This document shows positions 10,419 to 22,357 of a DNA stretch of 64,000 bases, piece after piece. Numbering within the stretch: the first letter of the stretch is position 1; the number at the start of each line of letters is the position of its first letter. The notes under the pieces were generated by a model, which had not been told where the DNA came from, did not search any database, and saw nothing but the letters and a program-made list of their open reading frames with translations. The translations under genes and the position numbers were made by a program. The stretch comes from Desmodus rotundus (lineage: Eukaryota > Chordata > Mammalia > Chiroptera > Phyllostomidae), in assembly GCF_022682495.2 (NCBI RefSeq), contig NC_071390.1, forward strand, positions 151,566,583 through 151,630,582, written 5' to 3'.

Positions 10419-13400
10419 GTCTGTTTTCAGTTCACCACCTGAAAGGAACATCATACTGGACTCTCCTTAAACCTCATCCTTGGCCACCCATCTTACTTTT
10501 TTCAGTCCAGCACTTTGTTGGATGGGTTCAGGGAAAATGAAATGGGGAAAAAGAATGTGTTTCTGATTGCCTTGAGAAGCACCTTTTTGATTTTTCTTTA
10601 CGAAATCCTTTCTTTACTCTTCCTTATTTAGCATCCAGCTTAAGCAACTCTTACATAGGACATCAGTGACTGAAAAGGCTCCCCTTAGCAGAGCAAAACT
10701 CCTAACTGAATCTAACAGAGTGATACATGATGCTTGTTTTTACATTTTTGCTACCAAGGCTAACCTTATAAATGTAAGCTGCTGACAGGGGTTCCTGCTC
10801 AGGAGAGCAGAGTCCTTAACCACTAAATTAGCCATCAGATTGAGAGCCCAGCTTTTCAACTTGTTAAGAATGAATGTTACGTGTTTCAGGGATAGATACA
10901 TGAAGAAAAGAGAAAGTATTGTGATGGGTAAGTGAAGTTTATGTTCCCTGGGGTCAACTTTTCAAGTGAAAAATAGTTTATGGAGGAGGTGATATTTAAG
11001 GAGCAAAGTTTAAGGAGAGTCAAACAGACAAATGATATGAAGTCACAAGGAGAAGTATTTAGACACCTGAGTTGCCTTCGTGAAATGGAGAGCCATAAAA
11101 CATTTACGGTTGTATAGAAAAGGGTCTCCAGCGTCTACTAGGGAGGCTGCGCAGGAGCTTCCGTCCTGACTACAGGACTCACAGTTGCTGTGACAGCCGG
11201 GGTCCTGGGCCCGACCCTGGATGTATGGATGTGTGTGTGTGTTTGGAGGAGGGGAGAAAGGAAGGTGTTCCTTATTTCTGCCTCACCCCGGGCGGAACCA
11301 GGAAGAGAATTGACATTATGATAAGGAGTGTTTGCTGAGGAACTAAGGGAAGTGGGGAGTGGTGACAAGGAGGAATTTGTTCCTTCTTGTCGCTGTGACT
11401 CACCCTGACCCCCACCTCCGTGGACTGTGCTGTGGGGAGTTATAGAGAAAGAAGAGAGAGGCCACCTGCTTGGGTTGCTTGTAGAGCTCTGAAGGCGCAG
11501 GTGCCACAGGGTCCTCCTGCCTTGTGATCGATCACACATGTAAAGTGCTTGGCCCAGTGCCCGGCCCATGGGAAAGTGCTCAAGAAATAGTGACCATTCT
11601 CCACATTGACATCCACTCCCAACAAAAGGTTCCAGAAAGAACATAGGCAAAATCAGCAAGGTAAACTTCAAAAGCCAAGGAGCTGCACCTCAACAAGAAA
11701 AACACTGAAACTCCCCGAGGTAAATGGCAGAGAACCTACATAAATGATTCACAAACAAGGAAGTGCAAGTGTGGCTTTTAGTAAGGAACAAATTAGATAA
11801 AATTTGTTTGTAAAGAATGAGTTAACCACACACAGAATGGGAAAAATTATTTGCAAATCATATGTCTGATAAGAGTTTAGTATGCAGAATATATAAAGAG
11901 CTCTTACAACTCAACAACAAAAAGACAAATGACCCAGTTAAAAAATGGGCAAAGGACTTGCATGTGTATTTCTCCAAAGAAGATATACAAATATCCAACA
12001 AGCAAATGAGAAGATACTCACTATCATTAGTCATTAAAGAAATGCAAATCCAAACCACCACGAGATACCATTTTACACCCACTAGCATCTCTATAATTTA
12101 AAAAAACCAACAGAAAGTAACAAGTGTTGACAAGGATGTAGAGAAATTGGAACCTTCATACTCCGTTGATGGGATTGCAAACTGGTGCAGCTCCTGCAAA
12201 GAACAGTTTGGTGGTTCCTCCGTTAGTTAAACATAGAATTACCATGTGGCCCAGTCAAATTAAAAATGTGTTCAAACAAAAACTTGGACAGGAATGTTCA
12301 TAGCAACTCTATTCACAATAGCCAAAGGGTGAAAACAGCCCAAATATCCGCCAATAGATGAACTGGTAAGCAAACTGTGCAAGGAGTATTGCGCCACAAA
12401 AAGGAGTGAAGTGCTGGTGCGTGCTATGACACGGGCCAACCTTGAAAACATTTTGCTGAGGAAAAGAAGCCAGCCGCCCAAGGTCATCTGTTGTAGGATA
12501 CCGTTTACATAAAATTACAGAACAGACAAATCCATAGAGACAGTTAGCAGGTCCGTGGTTGCCAGGGAGCTAAAGGGCAGAGGGAATGAAGAGAGACTGC
12601 TTAATGGGTGTGAGGTTTCTTTTGGGGAGATGAAACATTTGAGAACTAGACAGTGATGGCGGCCATACAACGCCGTGGACGGGTGTACTTGATGTCACTG
12701 AACTGTGTACTTCAGAATGGCTAAAATGCTAAATCCTATGTGTATTTTCCACTATAAAAAATTAATCAGCCAATATATAACAACAGATGACCACCCAGGG
12801 CCAGTTGCAGGAATTTATTATGTCAACACTAGAGGAGAAGGGGGCAGTCTGGCTGAAGAGTATGTAGAGACACTCAAACACATTAGTTATCAGAGAATGC
12901 AAATAAGGCCATAAATTATTACTTTATACCTATTAGACTGTCAAAATTTAGAAAACTGGACAATGCCAAGGTTAGAAAATCCCTTCTTTAACCACCTTGG
13001 AATCCAGGGTAAGTAGCCATATTGCAGGCTCTGGAGGCCCAGAGGAACATGCAGGTGCTGCGGGTGGCAGTGATTCGGCGCGGCCACCGGGGAGAGCAGT
13101 GTGGCAAGACTTAGAGCGGAAGTGGGCAGGCCCTATATTCTACTTTTAGATATGTATCTGAAAAATGTTCTCACATGGGCCCGTAGGGAACACGTGGTAG
13201 GGGGACTTGGACGCATCCTGGAGAATTAGGGGACACAGATGAATAAAGCAATAGGGGTAGATCTTAAAAAGGGTGACTTAAAAATATTTTTTAAAGATTT
13301 TATTTATTTATATTTAGACAGAGGGGAAAGGAGGGAAAGAGAGGGAGAGAAACATCCATGTACAAGAGAAACATCAATTGATTGCCTCTCGCATGCCCAC

Positions 13401-16400
13401 AGCCAGGGACCTGGCCCACAACCCAGGCATGTGCCCCAACCAGGAATCAAACCAGTGACCTCTTGGTTTGCAGGCCAGCGTTCATTCCACTTAGCCACAC
13501 CAGCCAGGGCAAGTTAATAATATTTTTCAAAATAAAATTAAATATAGCCCTGGCTGGTGTGGCTCAGTGGATTGGGCGCTGGCCTGAGAACCAAAGGGTC
13601 TCCAGTTCACTTCCCAGCCAGGGCACATGCCTGGCTTGCAGGCCAGGTCCCCAGTTGGGCCACATTCGAGAGGCAACTGACTGATGTTTCTCTCCCTCTC
13701 TGTCTCCCTCCCTTCCCCTCTCTCTAAAAATAAATAAATAAAATCTTTTAAAAAATTAAATTAAATTAAGTTAAATATATAAAGCAATACTATTCATGTT
13801 AAAAAGATTCTTGCACCCAAAACAAGGAACATTTTGCAAGAATGCATCCATACAAAAGATGCACATTAAACACCCAGAGTGGCGGTGATGGGCAGAGGGA
13901 AATGAGAGTAGAGAATGTGGATAAGACTGAATAATGCATACATATCTACGAAGGAGGAAAACAATGAAAGATGGGTGTTAGTCCAGATTATAGCATATCA
14001 ACATGACTAAAAAATACTATAGAACTAATATAAGTAATTATGTCAAACATATCAATCAGTCCACCAGAAATTATGTGTAGATCATTTAGAAACTATGTTT
14101 AAAAAAAACTGTCAAGATAAAGAAGAAACTATGCAGGAAAAGTACAAAGCCGTCTGCTGATGAGTTCGTAGTCTAGAAGTGTATACAGAGCATAAATAGG
14201 TAAATTAGAATATAGGTCTATAAATGCAAAATTTGTAATCCAGTGCTTGGAGTGTGTAAGCAATGTGCAGTAGGGGAATCTCTCTCTTCCCCCCGGAGGC
14301 CACACTGAACTGGGTCTGCAGGTAGCCAGTGGGCAGAGGGAGTGGGTAACATGGCAGGAATCCTGAACTCCAGAGGCTGGAGGTGAGAAGGAGAACGTGG
14401 CCTCAGCAGCAATTCTTCCTGACCAAATCTCTGCACCCTGCTCTCTAGTCAATGAGTCACTCTCTGCTTCTCTAGCTGGGATTTTTCCTTTGCCTTGGTC
14501 CCTCCAGTGCTCCCAGCTGGAAGGGCTGGCTGAAACGGGTCACTGCTCTGAGCTGGCAGCCAGCACAGAACCACACGCTGCAAGACCAGAGTGGAGAAAT
14601 CGTCCTGCCCTCCTCCTCCAAGAAAACTGGATGCTTTTCGGATGATTTCAGTCAACTCACCATAGAACTTTCCTTACAGAGCCTGTTGTTTTGTCCAAAG
14701 TCAAAACTGCACATGCACAGAGGGGAGATTTCCAAGATTATCAGAGAGTGTCAAGAAGAAAGTTTCTGGAAGAGAGGTAACTGCACCCCTCTTAACCTGT
14801 GTTAACATTCTACGTGCTGCAACAAACTGCCCAAGTACCGCATTGGAGTTACGGTAATGATGTATTTTTGAGCAGGGACTTTGCATAATTCCTTGAAGAA
14901 CTTTGACATCTGGGCTATTAAATTTTAAACCCACGTCGAGACACCTTTAAAGGCAGAGGTAATATCTGATTAGGAGCACTTGACCGCAGCAAAGTGATTT
15001 GCACGTAACACTTTCCTCCTTGCGATGCAGAACGTGTACCAAGAGTGTGGTTTAGAATTTCTTGAACGAGTAGAGTTTCCTAAACTCCACTAGATTCTAA
15101 CCTCATTGAATTCGGAAATAATTTCAGGTCTATTGCTTCATCCCTGAGCCGAGCACAGTGCTTCACATGTATAAAGTACCTAGTCGGTATTTGTGGAATG
15201 AATCAAAATTGACGGCATCCATTAATGCTTCCCCGACAATGTCTCTGAAATAACCTTTTCTGCTGAGTTGTCTCCTTTCTCAGCCTGCCTTATATAAATA
15301 AGACAAGGGTGTGAATTCAGGCTTTGCTTAAAGGTCTCTTCCAATTTAAAAAATTCATGATTTGTCATTTGAAAGTGTCATAATAGAGCCTATAGATAGA
15401 GTCTGATATTTGCAACATTGCTGACATAGGGATAATCTTACTTTGAAATACTCATTTTGATTTCTCAAGTCATTCAAATTCAGTATCAATTGTTTTGAAA
15501 GAAACACTCCAGAAGTTGATATTCATCATGCATTACTATGATGATTGTTCTCCCAACAATTCATGTCTTTTCTGACAAGCTATGAGTAAGTAATTTAATT
15601 AAGCCCTAGCAGACTGACATTTCAGTACGACCCATTTGCCTACCATTGGGGAGATATGGGTACAAAAGTTGGTTGCTGTTTAATTTGTTTTGGTTGCTAG
15701 GAAGAGCTAGATGTTTATCATCGCTCTCTGCTTTTGGAAGAAGTCATCTGATGCATTTTGACAAAACTTGAAACCTCTCTTTCCAGACTAACTTGCCTGT
15801 TTTAAAAATCACAGCTAAACATCGCTCATGTTTAACATGAATGTAGCAATCTTGTATTCCTCAGAAAATAGACACGTCCAAATTATACAACAAAATGTCA
15901 CGAAAGAGGAAAGCAGACAACAATCCCAGATAGGATATGCAGGAGTTTTGAGTACTGGTTTTCTACTTTAATTGACAAGTAGGATTGAAAATTTCAAAAT
16001 ATATAGTGAAAGGCAACTCCCGCATCCGACAGCTACGTGTCCGCGCACACTCTGGGATGCCTGTGTTGTACATCGCGGTCAGAGCCTGGTGCATGGTGGG
16101 CGTTGGGTAAAGCGATGTCAGAGACGGAGACCCATGAGCTTTAGGTTTCTTCACTGCCTGGGACAGAACCCAGGGAAATTCTTCAGGTGGTACTTAATAA
16201 ATATTTGTTGGATAAGTAAAATAACAAATGACTAAAAAGTCATTGCCAAAGTAGGCCAGAGAAAAAAACTGAGAGTAATGCTCCCTGACTCCCAGGTGAG
16301 GCGCCGAATTCTAAAGCACCAGTATTGAGGGGCATGTTTGTGTTGCAGCTCTGCCGTTGTCTCTTGTAAGCATGCTCATTACCGGAGGCCTAGTCCACCA

Positions 16401-19400
16401 AGGTAAGACCCAACATTTGTTCCGTGATTTCATGTAAGAGAGCCCAGTTTTCTGTGGCCCTCCTGGCTACTTCTTGGTGCTTGGCATTTATTTGGTGGTG
16501 AAGGATTTCTTTGTGAAGGCTTTTGACTATTTTCAGCTAACACCCCCCTCCCAGAAGATGTCCCAATCCCCGGAATGTGTAACTATGTTAGGTTACATGG
16601 CAAAGAGAAATTAAAGTTGCAGATGGAAAGGCTGGTAATCAGCTGACCTTGAATTAGGGAGATTATTCTGGATTCTCTAGATGAAACCCAGTGTCATCAA
16701 ATGGGTGTTTGAGAGTTGGATCAGAAAATGGAACCAGAGAGATGGCAACATGAGAGGGACTCACCTCTGCACAGTTGGCTTTGAGGGTGGAAGAAGGGGC
16801 CAGGAGTCCGGAGTCCAGGGATGTGAGTGGCCTCCAGAAGCTGGAAGGCAGGAAACCCTACAGCCTCTAGAAAGGAATGCAGTTCTGCTGGACCCTGGAC
16901 CCTGGATTTTAGCGGCTGCTGTGGTCTGAATGTTTGTGCCCCGCCCCCTCGCCCCCAGTCTCCCTCCTTACAACCCTGACATGGAAAAGTGATGGTGTTA
17001 GCAGGTGAGGCCCTTAGGAGGTAATGAGCCTTTGGGGGCGGAGCTCTCAGGAATGGTAGGGCTCTTACAAAGAGCCCCAACAGAGCTCCCTAGCCCTTTC
17101 TGCCACAAGAAGTCTGTCACCCCAAACAGGGGCCTCCCCAACCATGCCGACACCCTGATCTTGGACTTTAGTCTCCAGATCTGTGAGAAATAAATTTCTG
17201 TCGTTCATGAGCCCCCCAGTCTTGTTGTCGCAGCTCAAACAGACTGAGACACCTGGTGAAACCCATTTTGAGCTTCTGGCCTCCAGAACCATAAGGTAAC
17301 ACATTTGTGTTGTCTTATGCCTCCAAGTTTGTGGCAAGTTGTTACAGCCACCACAGGAAACGCATACAGTGCCTTTCTGTGCACCAGAGTCCCTGGTAAG
17401 TGGTAAGTGGGGTTGAAGTCCACCACACTGTCGGTCTAGCTGTTTGTCCTGGGGAAAGGCTACATTTGCATGAGAAAGGGCTCCCTAATTTGTACAACGG
17501 ATCGGAAGGCCTAGCAGCTGCCCTGTACCTCCCACACAACCTCTCCCTGTCAATGAGAGTTCCCCATCTGACCTCTATTCTTCCTTCCTTGCTCCCCTCT
17601 TTTTCCCTGGCTCCACCTCCCCAGAAAACCCTTCAGCACTGACTTGTTCCCAAAGAGCAGGAAAGCACCGGACCCTGTGGAAACCCGTTATATTGAACAC
17701 TGCTGATGACCAGGGTTTTAAAGAGGGTACTTGTACCCTGCAAACATGAGAGATGATCTAGTTCTTATTGGGGTCTCAAAGTCCACATGTCACTTATCTA
17801 GGAGAATCCCCTTTCAATCAATGTTATTCTTAAGGATTTAAGTTGATTTATTAAATATGATTTCATTTTTATAACCTGAAGAGAGACTTTTTATAGAAAT
17901 ATATTCATCAATCAGTAACAAGTTTTTATCAGAGCCTTTTTGACAACAAAAAAATATGGTCACGACATCAATAGGGATTATGTTTTATAAACATCAAACT
18001 TCTCAAAATCTATCATCTCTTGCGTGTGTGCAAATATACTTTTCCAGGATTATGGATTAGTTTTCTACAAGCACCATAACAGTTGCCACAAACACAGTGG
18101 CTTAAAACAATACAAATTCATTTTCTTTCCATTCTGGGGTTAGAAGTCCAACCTGGGTCTCACTGGTCTGAACCCCAAGTATCAGCAGGGCTGTGTTCCT
18201 CTCTGGGGGCTTTCGGGCTTCCTTTCCCTTTCCAGCCTCTAAATACCCCCCCACGTTTCTTCTTGGCTCGTGGCCCCTTCCTCTGGCTACAAAGCCAAGT
18301 TCTCACGCTGCCATCTCTCCGGTTCTGCCGCTGACGCCCTCTTCTACATTCAGGGGTCATTGTGGTTACATTGGGCCCACCCAAATGGTCCAGGATCATC
18401 TTCTTAAAGTCATCTGATTAACCTGAATTCCATTTCCTGCCATAATTCCCCTTGGTTATATAACATAACACATTCACAGTTTCCAGGCATTGGGATGTGG
18501 ACATCTTTAGGAGGCATGATTCTGCTTATCACAGGCTGTAACATTTCTATTTTAAAACTGTGGCATATATACAGTCATGTGTCAAATAGCAATGTTTTGG
18601 TCAATGACAGATGACATTACAATGGTGGTCCCATAAGATTATAATGGAGCCAAAAAATTCCTCTGGACTAGCAACATCATACCCATGGAGATGTCGAAGC
18701 GCACGGCATTTCCCACGTGCATGAGGTGACACAGGTGTAAACATGCCTACTGCACCGCCAGTCACATAAAAGTACAGCACATACAATTCTGCACAGTACT
18801 TAATACTTGCTAGTAAAAATAAATAACTATGTTACTGGTTTTTGTAATTACTATACTATGTATTTTATCATTATTGTAGAGTGTTCTCCTCCTACTGACA
18901 AAAAAAGTTTGTTATAAAATAGTGCGCCATGTTATGCTGGCAACAGCCTCCTACCTCTCATGTCTACTGTGTCTCTTGATTGTTTCACTTTCTCTCGTGT
19001 TTGATTTAACCTCGTGTTGTTCCACACGGTGACATGCTGTACAGGCTGGTAGCCTGGGAGCAGTAGCTTATGCCATATGGCCTCATGTGTAGGAGGCTGT
19101 GCCACTGAGGTTTGTGTAAGTGCAGTCTCTGAAGTTCGTACAAATAATGAAATCACCTAGTAATGCATTTCTTATAGTGCATCCCTGTTGTTAAGTGACA
19201 CATGACCCGTACTGGGAATCTCTAAGTTGAAATTCTGTGTTGTTACATAAGCAGGGGAGGGAGAAGTGAGTAATTGCTTGGAAATATGTCCTTGGCTTCA
19301 TCTTTGCCTCCATATCTTTAAACAATTCTTGAATTGTCTGTTTCATGTTCTTGCTAATATACATTAAAGCTAACACTTGCTACTTGGCAAAAATGGCTAT

Positions 19401-22021
19401 TCGAGAGTTAAATTCAATCAAGAATTGGATTATAACTCTTTTAAGTTCATTTCTTCTGATTAAGAAAGAATTCATGTGTATCTTTAACTTTGAAGGTTCT
19501 TATACTTTATACATTTAAATATGTAGTAAAAGGAAATAATAATGTATTTATATATTACTCCTTAGGTTATTTAGCAGCTAACCCAAGATTTGGAGCATTG
19601 CCTAAAGTTGCACGTAAGTCATAGAAGTAAAAAAATAAAAAATAATTTTTTTTAAGATGTTTTTAGCAACTGGAGACATGAATGTCTAGGTTAACCAAAA
19701 TGCCAGCATTTGACTTTCTGAGAAATCAGTCTTTGTTTTTTGCCACTTCACAGTTCTTAGTGCAGTCCACACTTCCTGATACCATGTTAAGGAGTGGGGA
19801 CCTCACCTTAGACAGTCCTCTTTAAAGCACGGCCTAGCAGTGCCCAGTGGATACACAAGAGGATTCTCTAGAGCAGAGCCTCAGAATGATAGATCCATTA
19901 GCGACACATTTTCTAATTTTGTCCAGTCTTTTCAGATATTTTTATAGTGAACATAATGAATAATGTTTCAAAATCAGGGACTTCCTAATAATTCACTACC
20001 GCACAATTGGGTTTTCATCCTCTTCCACTCGAAATACAGGGACCTGCTGCACACAAAGGATGCTTTCCAGTTTTAGTCTGCACTTCACTCCCAGTGAGAG
20101 GAGCAGGTTGCTCCTGGGAGGTTCCCTCTGCCTGGTGACCTCTCTCCCCACTGCAGGCAGGATGCGCTCAGTTCCCCAAACTCCAATCCATAAAGAGACT
20201 TTCCTACGCAGCGATTTGGAGGCTACCGATAGGCACCACCCACACCCCTCTCCCATCCCCGGTGGCCTCAGACGTTGTTTGCTGGCTGGGCCTCCCTGAG
20301 GCTGCCTGGCTTGGGTCTTGTCTTTGCTTGCTCGCTCCTGGCCCTTCTACCACCAAATCAAAACTGAGTCAGAAAGTCTCCAGTTCCTAATCCTGCTCTT
20401 TGAAAGGGGGCTTCATTCTCAGTGTTTGTTCATTCATTGATCATGATTTTTAAATATTAAAATTACTACATTGATAAAGAAAAGTCTAGAAGAAAAGTAA
20501 TTGAGGAGATTCTGAACCTTTATGTAATGTATCTTTCCTAACCTGCTTTCACAGTTGCTGGTATCTTGGGGTACGGCCTTGGAAAGGCATCCTACATAAG
20601 AGTGTGCCAGAGTAAATTCCATTCCCTGGACGATCAGCTACGTGGGGCTGGTTTTGGCCCAGGGCATAACAGGTTTGTAATCTGTTTGATTGAGGGATTG
20701 TAATGAAGATAATTATAAAGAGGTAAACAAAAAAGTCATTCCCATTTATAATATTAAACAGTTTCTTAACATCCATATGTTGGGAAAAAACCTCTTTAAC
20801 CTTTTTAAATTTTGAGTTATTGCTATTCAACTTCAATAATAATTCTTATTTAACTTAGTTGCCTATTTCATTTGCTTAACAAACATTTAGTGAGTACCTA
20901 CTATGTTTAAGGCATTATACAAGTTTCAAAAGAGTATCTTAATCAGCAGTCATAGCTTCTACTACCATGGGGTCACAGCGCATGGAGGGATGGGGAGAAA
21001 AGGCATATAACTGTAATTGAATACCAATAAAATTTTTTTTAAAAATAAATAAAAATAAACAGTGAGCCTTTACTGTATGTCACGATTTTCATTCAGGGAT
21101 ACAAACAGCAGGACTCCAGCCTTAAAGGCATTACCTCTGCTGTTCGAGTACCTGAGTTGAAAACCAGTTTTACCGCTTACTAAATAAACTATGTAACCTT
21201 GGAAAAGCTCCTTAAACTCTCTAATCTTCTGTTTTCTCACCTGGATAAAATGGTGAGCAGAATTGTTTTCATGGAATGTTATAAGGAATAGAAATGACAA
21301 TTTATGACACTCGGTAAGTGCTAGTATATAAGAGCTGTTGCTACTACAGTATTGGAGGACTAGTGTTGGGGACACATTTCATTAAAGACCCTCACTTGTC
21401 CCAGTGGATTCTACAGAGTCCCGCAGAAGTAACACCTGCTTGAGTGTGGTTGGTAAGGTAATAATGTGGGTGTAATAATTTACAGTTTTAATTGGAACAT
21501 TTCACCTAAAATGTCATAAGGGTGAGCTGGAGTGTGATATTGTTATATTATAGAATTCCATGCTTTTGATTTTGTAATGAAAGATTGGATAATAAAAAAG
21601 AGGTGTTATTTGTGCTGGGCCCTGTATGTGAGAGGTAGCACAGTACTGTGAAAACATTGGACATGAACATCATTATTGACTTTTTCTAAAATTTAAATAT
21701 TTTACTGTGTGTGCTATTATGGTTGTCTCCTTTTTTCCCCCTTTGACCTTCCCCCACCCAACTCCCACTCCCACAGTAAATTCCCATCTTGGCCTTTTTT
21801 GAGTGAAATTCTGGCAGTCTCAAACCAACGGACAGCTCCTACTATTCCCTAAGAAATCAGGCCTGTGAACTTCAGGAAAATTGTGTTAAGACTAGGAGCT
21901 TCCAGTTTCAAAGCACAAACCTCTCTGTTTCTATCCTAGGCACTGCCTGCTTACCTGTGAGGAGTGCAAAATTAAGCATGGATTCAGTGAGGAGCCAAGT
22001 TCACAGCCTTCAGCTTCCTAG
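10356..22021 (+). CDS. OCIAD2: OCIAD2, OCIA domain-containing protein 2 (six coding exons)
   Basis: Coding exons: 10356-10418, 14680-14776, 16349-16402, 19566-19613, 20555-20672 and 21940-22021. They total 462 nt, giving 153 residues plus TAG (human: 154). All introns are GT-AG and all phases close. The ATG has a strong context (A at -3, G at +4). Residues 1-21 form a Pro-rich N-terminus (PPPSQQ); 22-53 hold the SLLFCPK and RECQEESFWKR blocks; 54-72 and 84-102 are two hydrophobic Gly-rich segments, the OCIA-domain membrane helices; the C-terminus has a CEECK cysteine pair and ends SQPSAS. From family knowledge it is a mitochondrial membrane protein linked to respiratory complex III and supercomplex assembly, and also reported to affect gamma-secretase. 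Odd point: residue 66 is Gly where OCIAD1 here (Q59) and, as I recall, human OCIAD2 have Gln in a TQG motif. No disabling change was found. Confidence 0.97.
11820..12780 (+). mobile_element. L1 LINE 3' part in OCIAD2 intron
   Basis: Carries standard L1 ORF2 C-terminal blocks: tctgataagagtttagtatg, aaagagctcttacaactcaa, ttctccaaagaagatataca, ttagtcattaaagaaatgca, then the caatagccaaagggtg block. Frames are broken. 5' truncated and old. Confidence 0.88.
13290..13510 (-). mobile_element. Ves SINE, antisense; left arm of an inverted pair
   Basis: Reverse-complement Ves ending in ccacaccagccagggc at 13510. Flanks acttaaaaatatttt (left) and agttaataatatttt (right) look like a diverged target-site duplication. 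Faces the sense copy that starts 36 bp to the right. Confidence 0.92.
13547..13760 (+). mobile_element. Ves SINE, sense; right arm of an inverted pair
   Basis: Starts gccctggctggtgtggctca at 13547; CT-rich stretch, then aaataaataaataaaatctt and A/T-rich tail. With the copy at 13290-13510 it forms a head-to-head inverted repeat inside OCIAD2 intron 10419-14679. Confidence 0.93.
14680..14776 (+). CDS. OCIAD2: OCIAD2 exon 3
   Basis: Acceptor tccttacag|AGCCTG, donor AAGAGAG|gtaactg. 97 nt, phase 0 to phase 1. Encodes SLLFCPK through QEESFWKR, the conserved N-terminal half of the OCIA domain. Confidence 0.97.
15090..15215 (+). repeat. L2 LINE 3' end fragment
   Basis: L2 tail order: gattctaacctcattgaatt, gagccgagcacagtgcttca, then gtatttgtggaatgaatc. 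Confidence 0.6.
16349..16402 (+). CDS. OCIAD2: OCIAD2 exon 4
   Basis: Acceptor tgttgcag|CTCTGCC, donor CACCAAG|gtaagacc. 54 nt, phase 1 to 1. Encodes ALPLSLVSMLITGGLVHQG, the first hydrophobic segment. Same length and phase as the paralogous OCIAD1 exon at 44231-44284. Confidence 0.97.
16545..17370 (+). mobile_element. MaLR-type LTR (MLT1-like), split by a second LTR
   Basis: Left half 16545-16915 has the blocks gatgtcccaatccccggaat, attattctggattctctaga and ggcctccagaagctggaagg. The right half resumes at about 17250 with gaaacccattttgagcttct, cctccagaaccataaggtaa and ccaagtttgtggcaagttgt. The interruption is a second LTR. Solo LTR of the ERVL-MaLR group; no gag, pol or env frame. Subfamily not fixed. 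Confidence 0.75.
16916..17250 (+). mobile_element. Second MaLR-type LTR (MST-like) nested in the first
   Basis: Begins near tggtctgaatgtttgtgccc, contains gtgatggtgttagcaggtga and ctctcaggaatggtagggct, then ctccagatctgtgagaaata, and ends near caaacagactgagacac. The outer LTR resumes directly after it. Ends are approximate by a few bases. Confidence 0.72.
18050..18540 (-). mobile_element. MaLR/MLT1-like LTR, antisense
   Basis: Reverse-complement MaLR blocks: gccacaaacacagtggctta, cttggctcgtggccccttcc, ctcacgctgccatctctcc, gtggttacattgggcccacc. Solo LTR in an OCIAD2 intron. Confidence 0.75.
18572..19209. mobile_element. Tigger7/MER44-like DNA transposon, nonautonomous
   Basis: Left terminus cagtcatgtgtcaaatagca; right terminus, reverse-complemented, begins with gtcatgtgtcacttaacaac, so the inverted termini match. 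A TA dinucleotide lies at each edge (just before 18572 and at 19210-19211), the pogo/Tigger target site. About 640 bp, no transposase frame. Subfamily from memory of the terminal sequence. Confidence 0.78.
19566..19613 (+). CDS. OCIAD2: OCIAD2 exon 5
   Basis: Acceptor actccttag|GTTATTT, donor GTTGCAC|gtaagtc. 48 nt, phase 1 to 1. Encodes YLAANPRFGALPKVA. Same length and phase as the OCIAD1 exon at 39004-39051. Confidence 0.97.
20555..20672 (+). CDS. OCIAD2: OCIAD2 exon 6
   Basis: Acceptor gctttcacag|TTGCTGG, donor CATAACAG|gtttgt. 118 nt, phase 1 to 2. Encodes the second hydrophobic segment (LAGILGYGLGKASYI) and the CQSKF and LRGAGFGPGHN blocks. Confidence 0.97.
20868..20935 (-). repeat. L2 3' end fragment, antisense
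   Basis: Contains aacaaacatttagtgagtac and ctactatgtttaaggcatta, the reverse complement of an L2 tail. Confidence 0.5.
20965..21058 (+). mobile_element. Bat L1 3' terminal fragment
   Basis: Contains gggatggggagaaaaggcat, aactgtaattgaataccaat and aaaa-rich tail, the common 3' terminus of bat L1 elements. Very short 5'-truncated copy. Confidence 0.75.
21125..21350 (+). repeat. MIR SINE
   Basis: MIR blocks in order: aaaccagttttaccgcttac, tgtaaccttggaaaagctcc, tctgttttctcacctggata, then tgacactcggtaagtgctag. Confidence 0.75.
21685..21830 (-). mobile_element. L1 3' UTR fragment, antisense
   Basis: Contains ttgtctccttttttccccct followed by C-rich ccccacccaactcccactcc, like the reverse complement of bat L1 3' UTR. 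Sits just upstream of OCIAD2 exon 7. Confidence 0.55.
21940..22021 (+). CDS. OCIAD2: OCIAD2 exon 7: last coding exon
   Basis: Acceptor tctatcctag|GCACTGCC. 82 nt coding, ending SQPSAS and TAG at 22019-22021. The 3' UTR continues in the same exon. Confidence 0.97.
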
Positions 22022-22357
22022 ACTCTGCATCTGTGGCTTTTGAAGTTTCTCAAACCTCTGAGTGTGGTCACATTTAAAGATTCAAGTGTACTTTAAAATA
22101 ATATACTTACAGTGGAACAAAAACATTGGGATTCTATTGAAATGCTTTCGGTGGAAGATTATCAGTTGAATTGAAAATTGTATGTTTTACTACTGTGTAA
22201 CTCATGCTGTGAGAGTTCACACACCAAAAAGAAGGAATGTTGTATCCTAACTCGCTTACAGCAAAGTAAAAGAATTTAGAGTCCTCTCTCTTGTTCGCCC
22301 ATCCATTCGTTCATGCTGCTTTCATTCTGGGTTTTAAAGTTTCTTAAAGTGGACAGG

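Noticed and set aside
11138..11671. 177-codon minus frame in an OCIAD2 intron
   Set aside because: No recognised domain, no exon signals in register, Ser/Pro/Thr-rich composition typical of chance frames.
13239..13517. Open frames at 13239-13517, 13382-13684, 22494-22708, 50861-51277 and similar with 'LIPSQGTCLGCGPGP'-like peptides
   Set aside because: All are translations of Ves SINEs; the recurring peptide comes from the SINE body.
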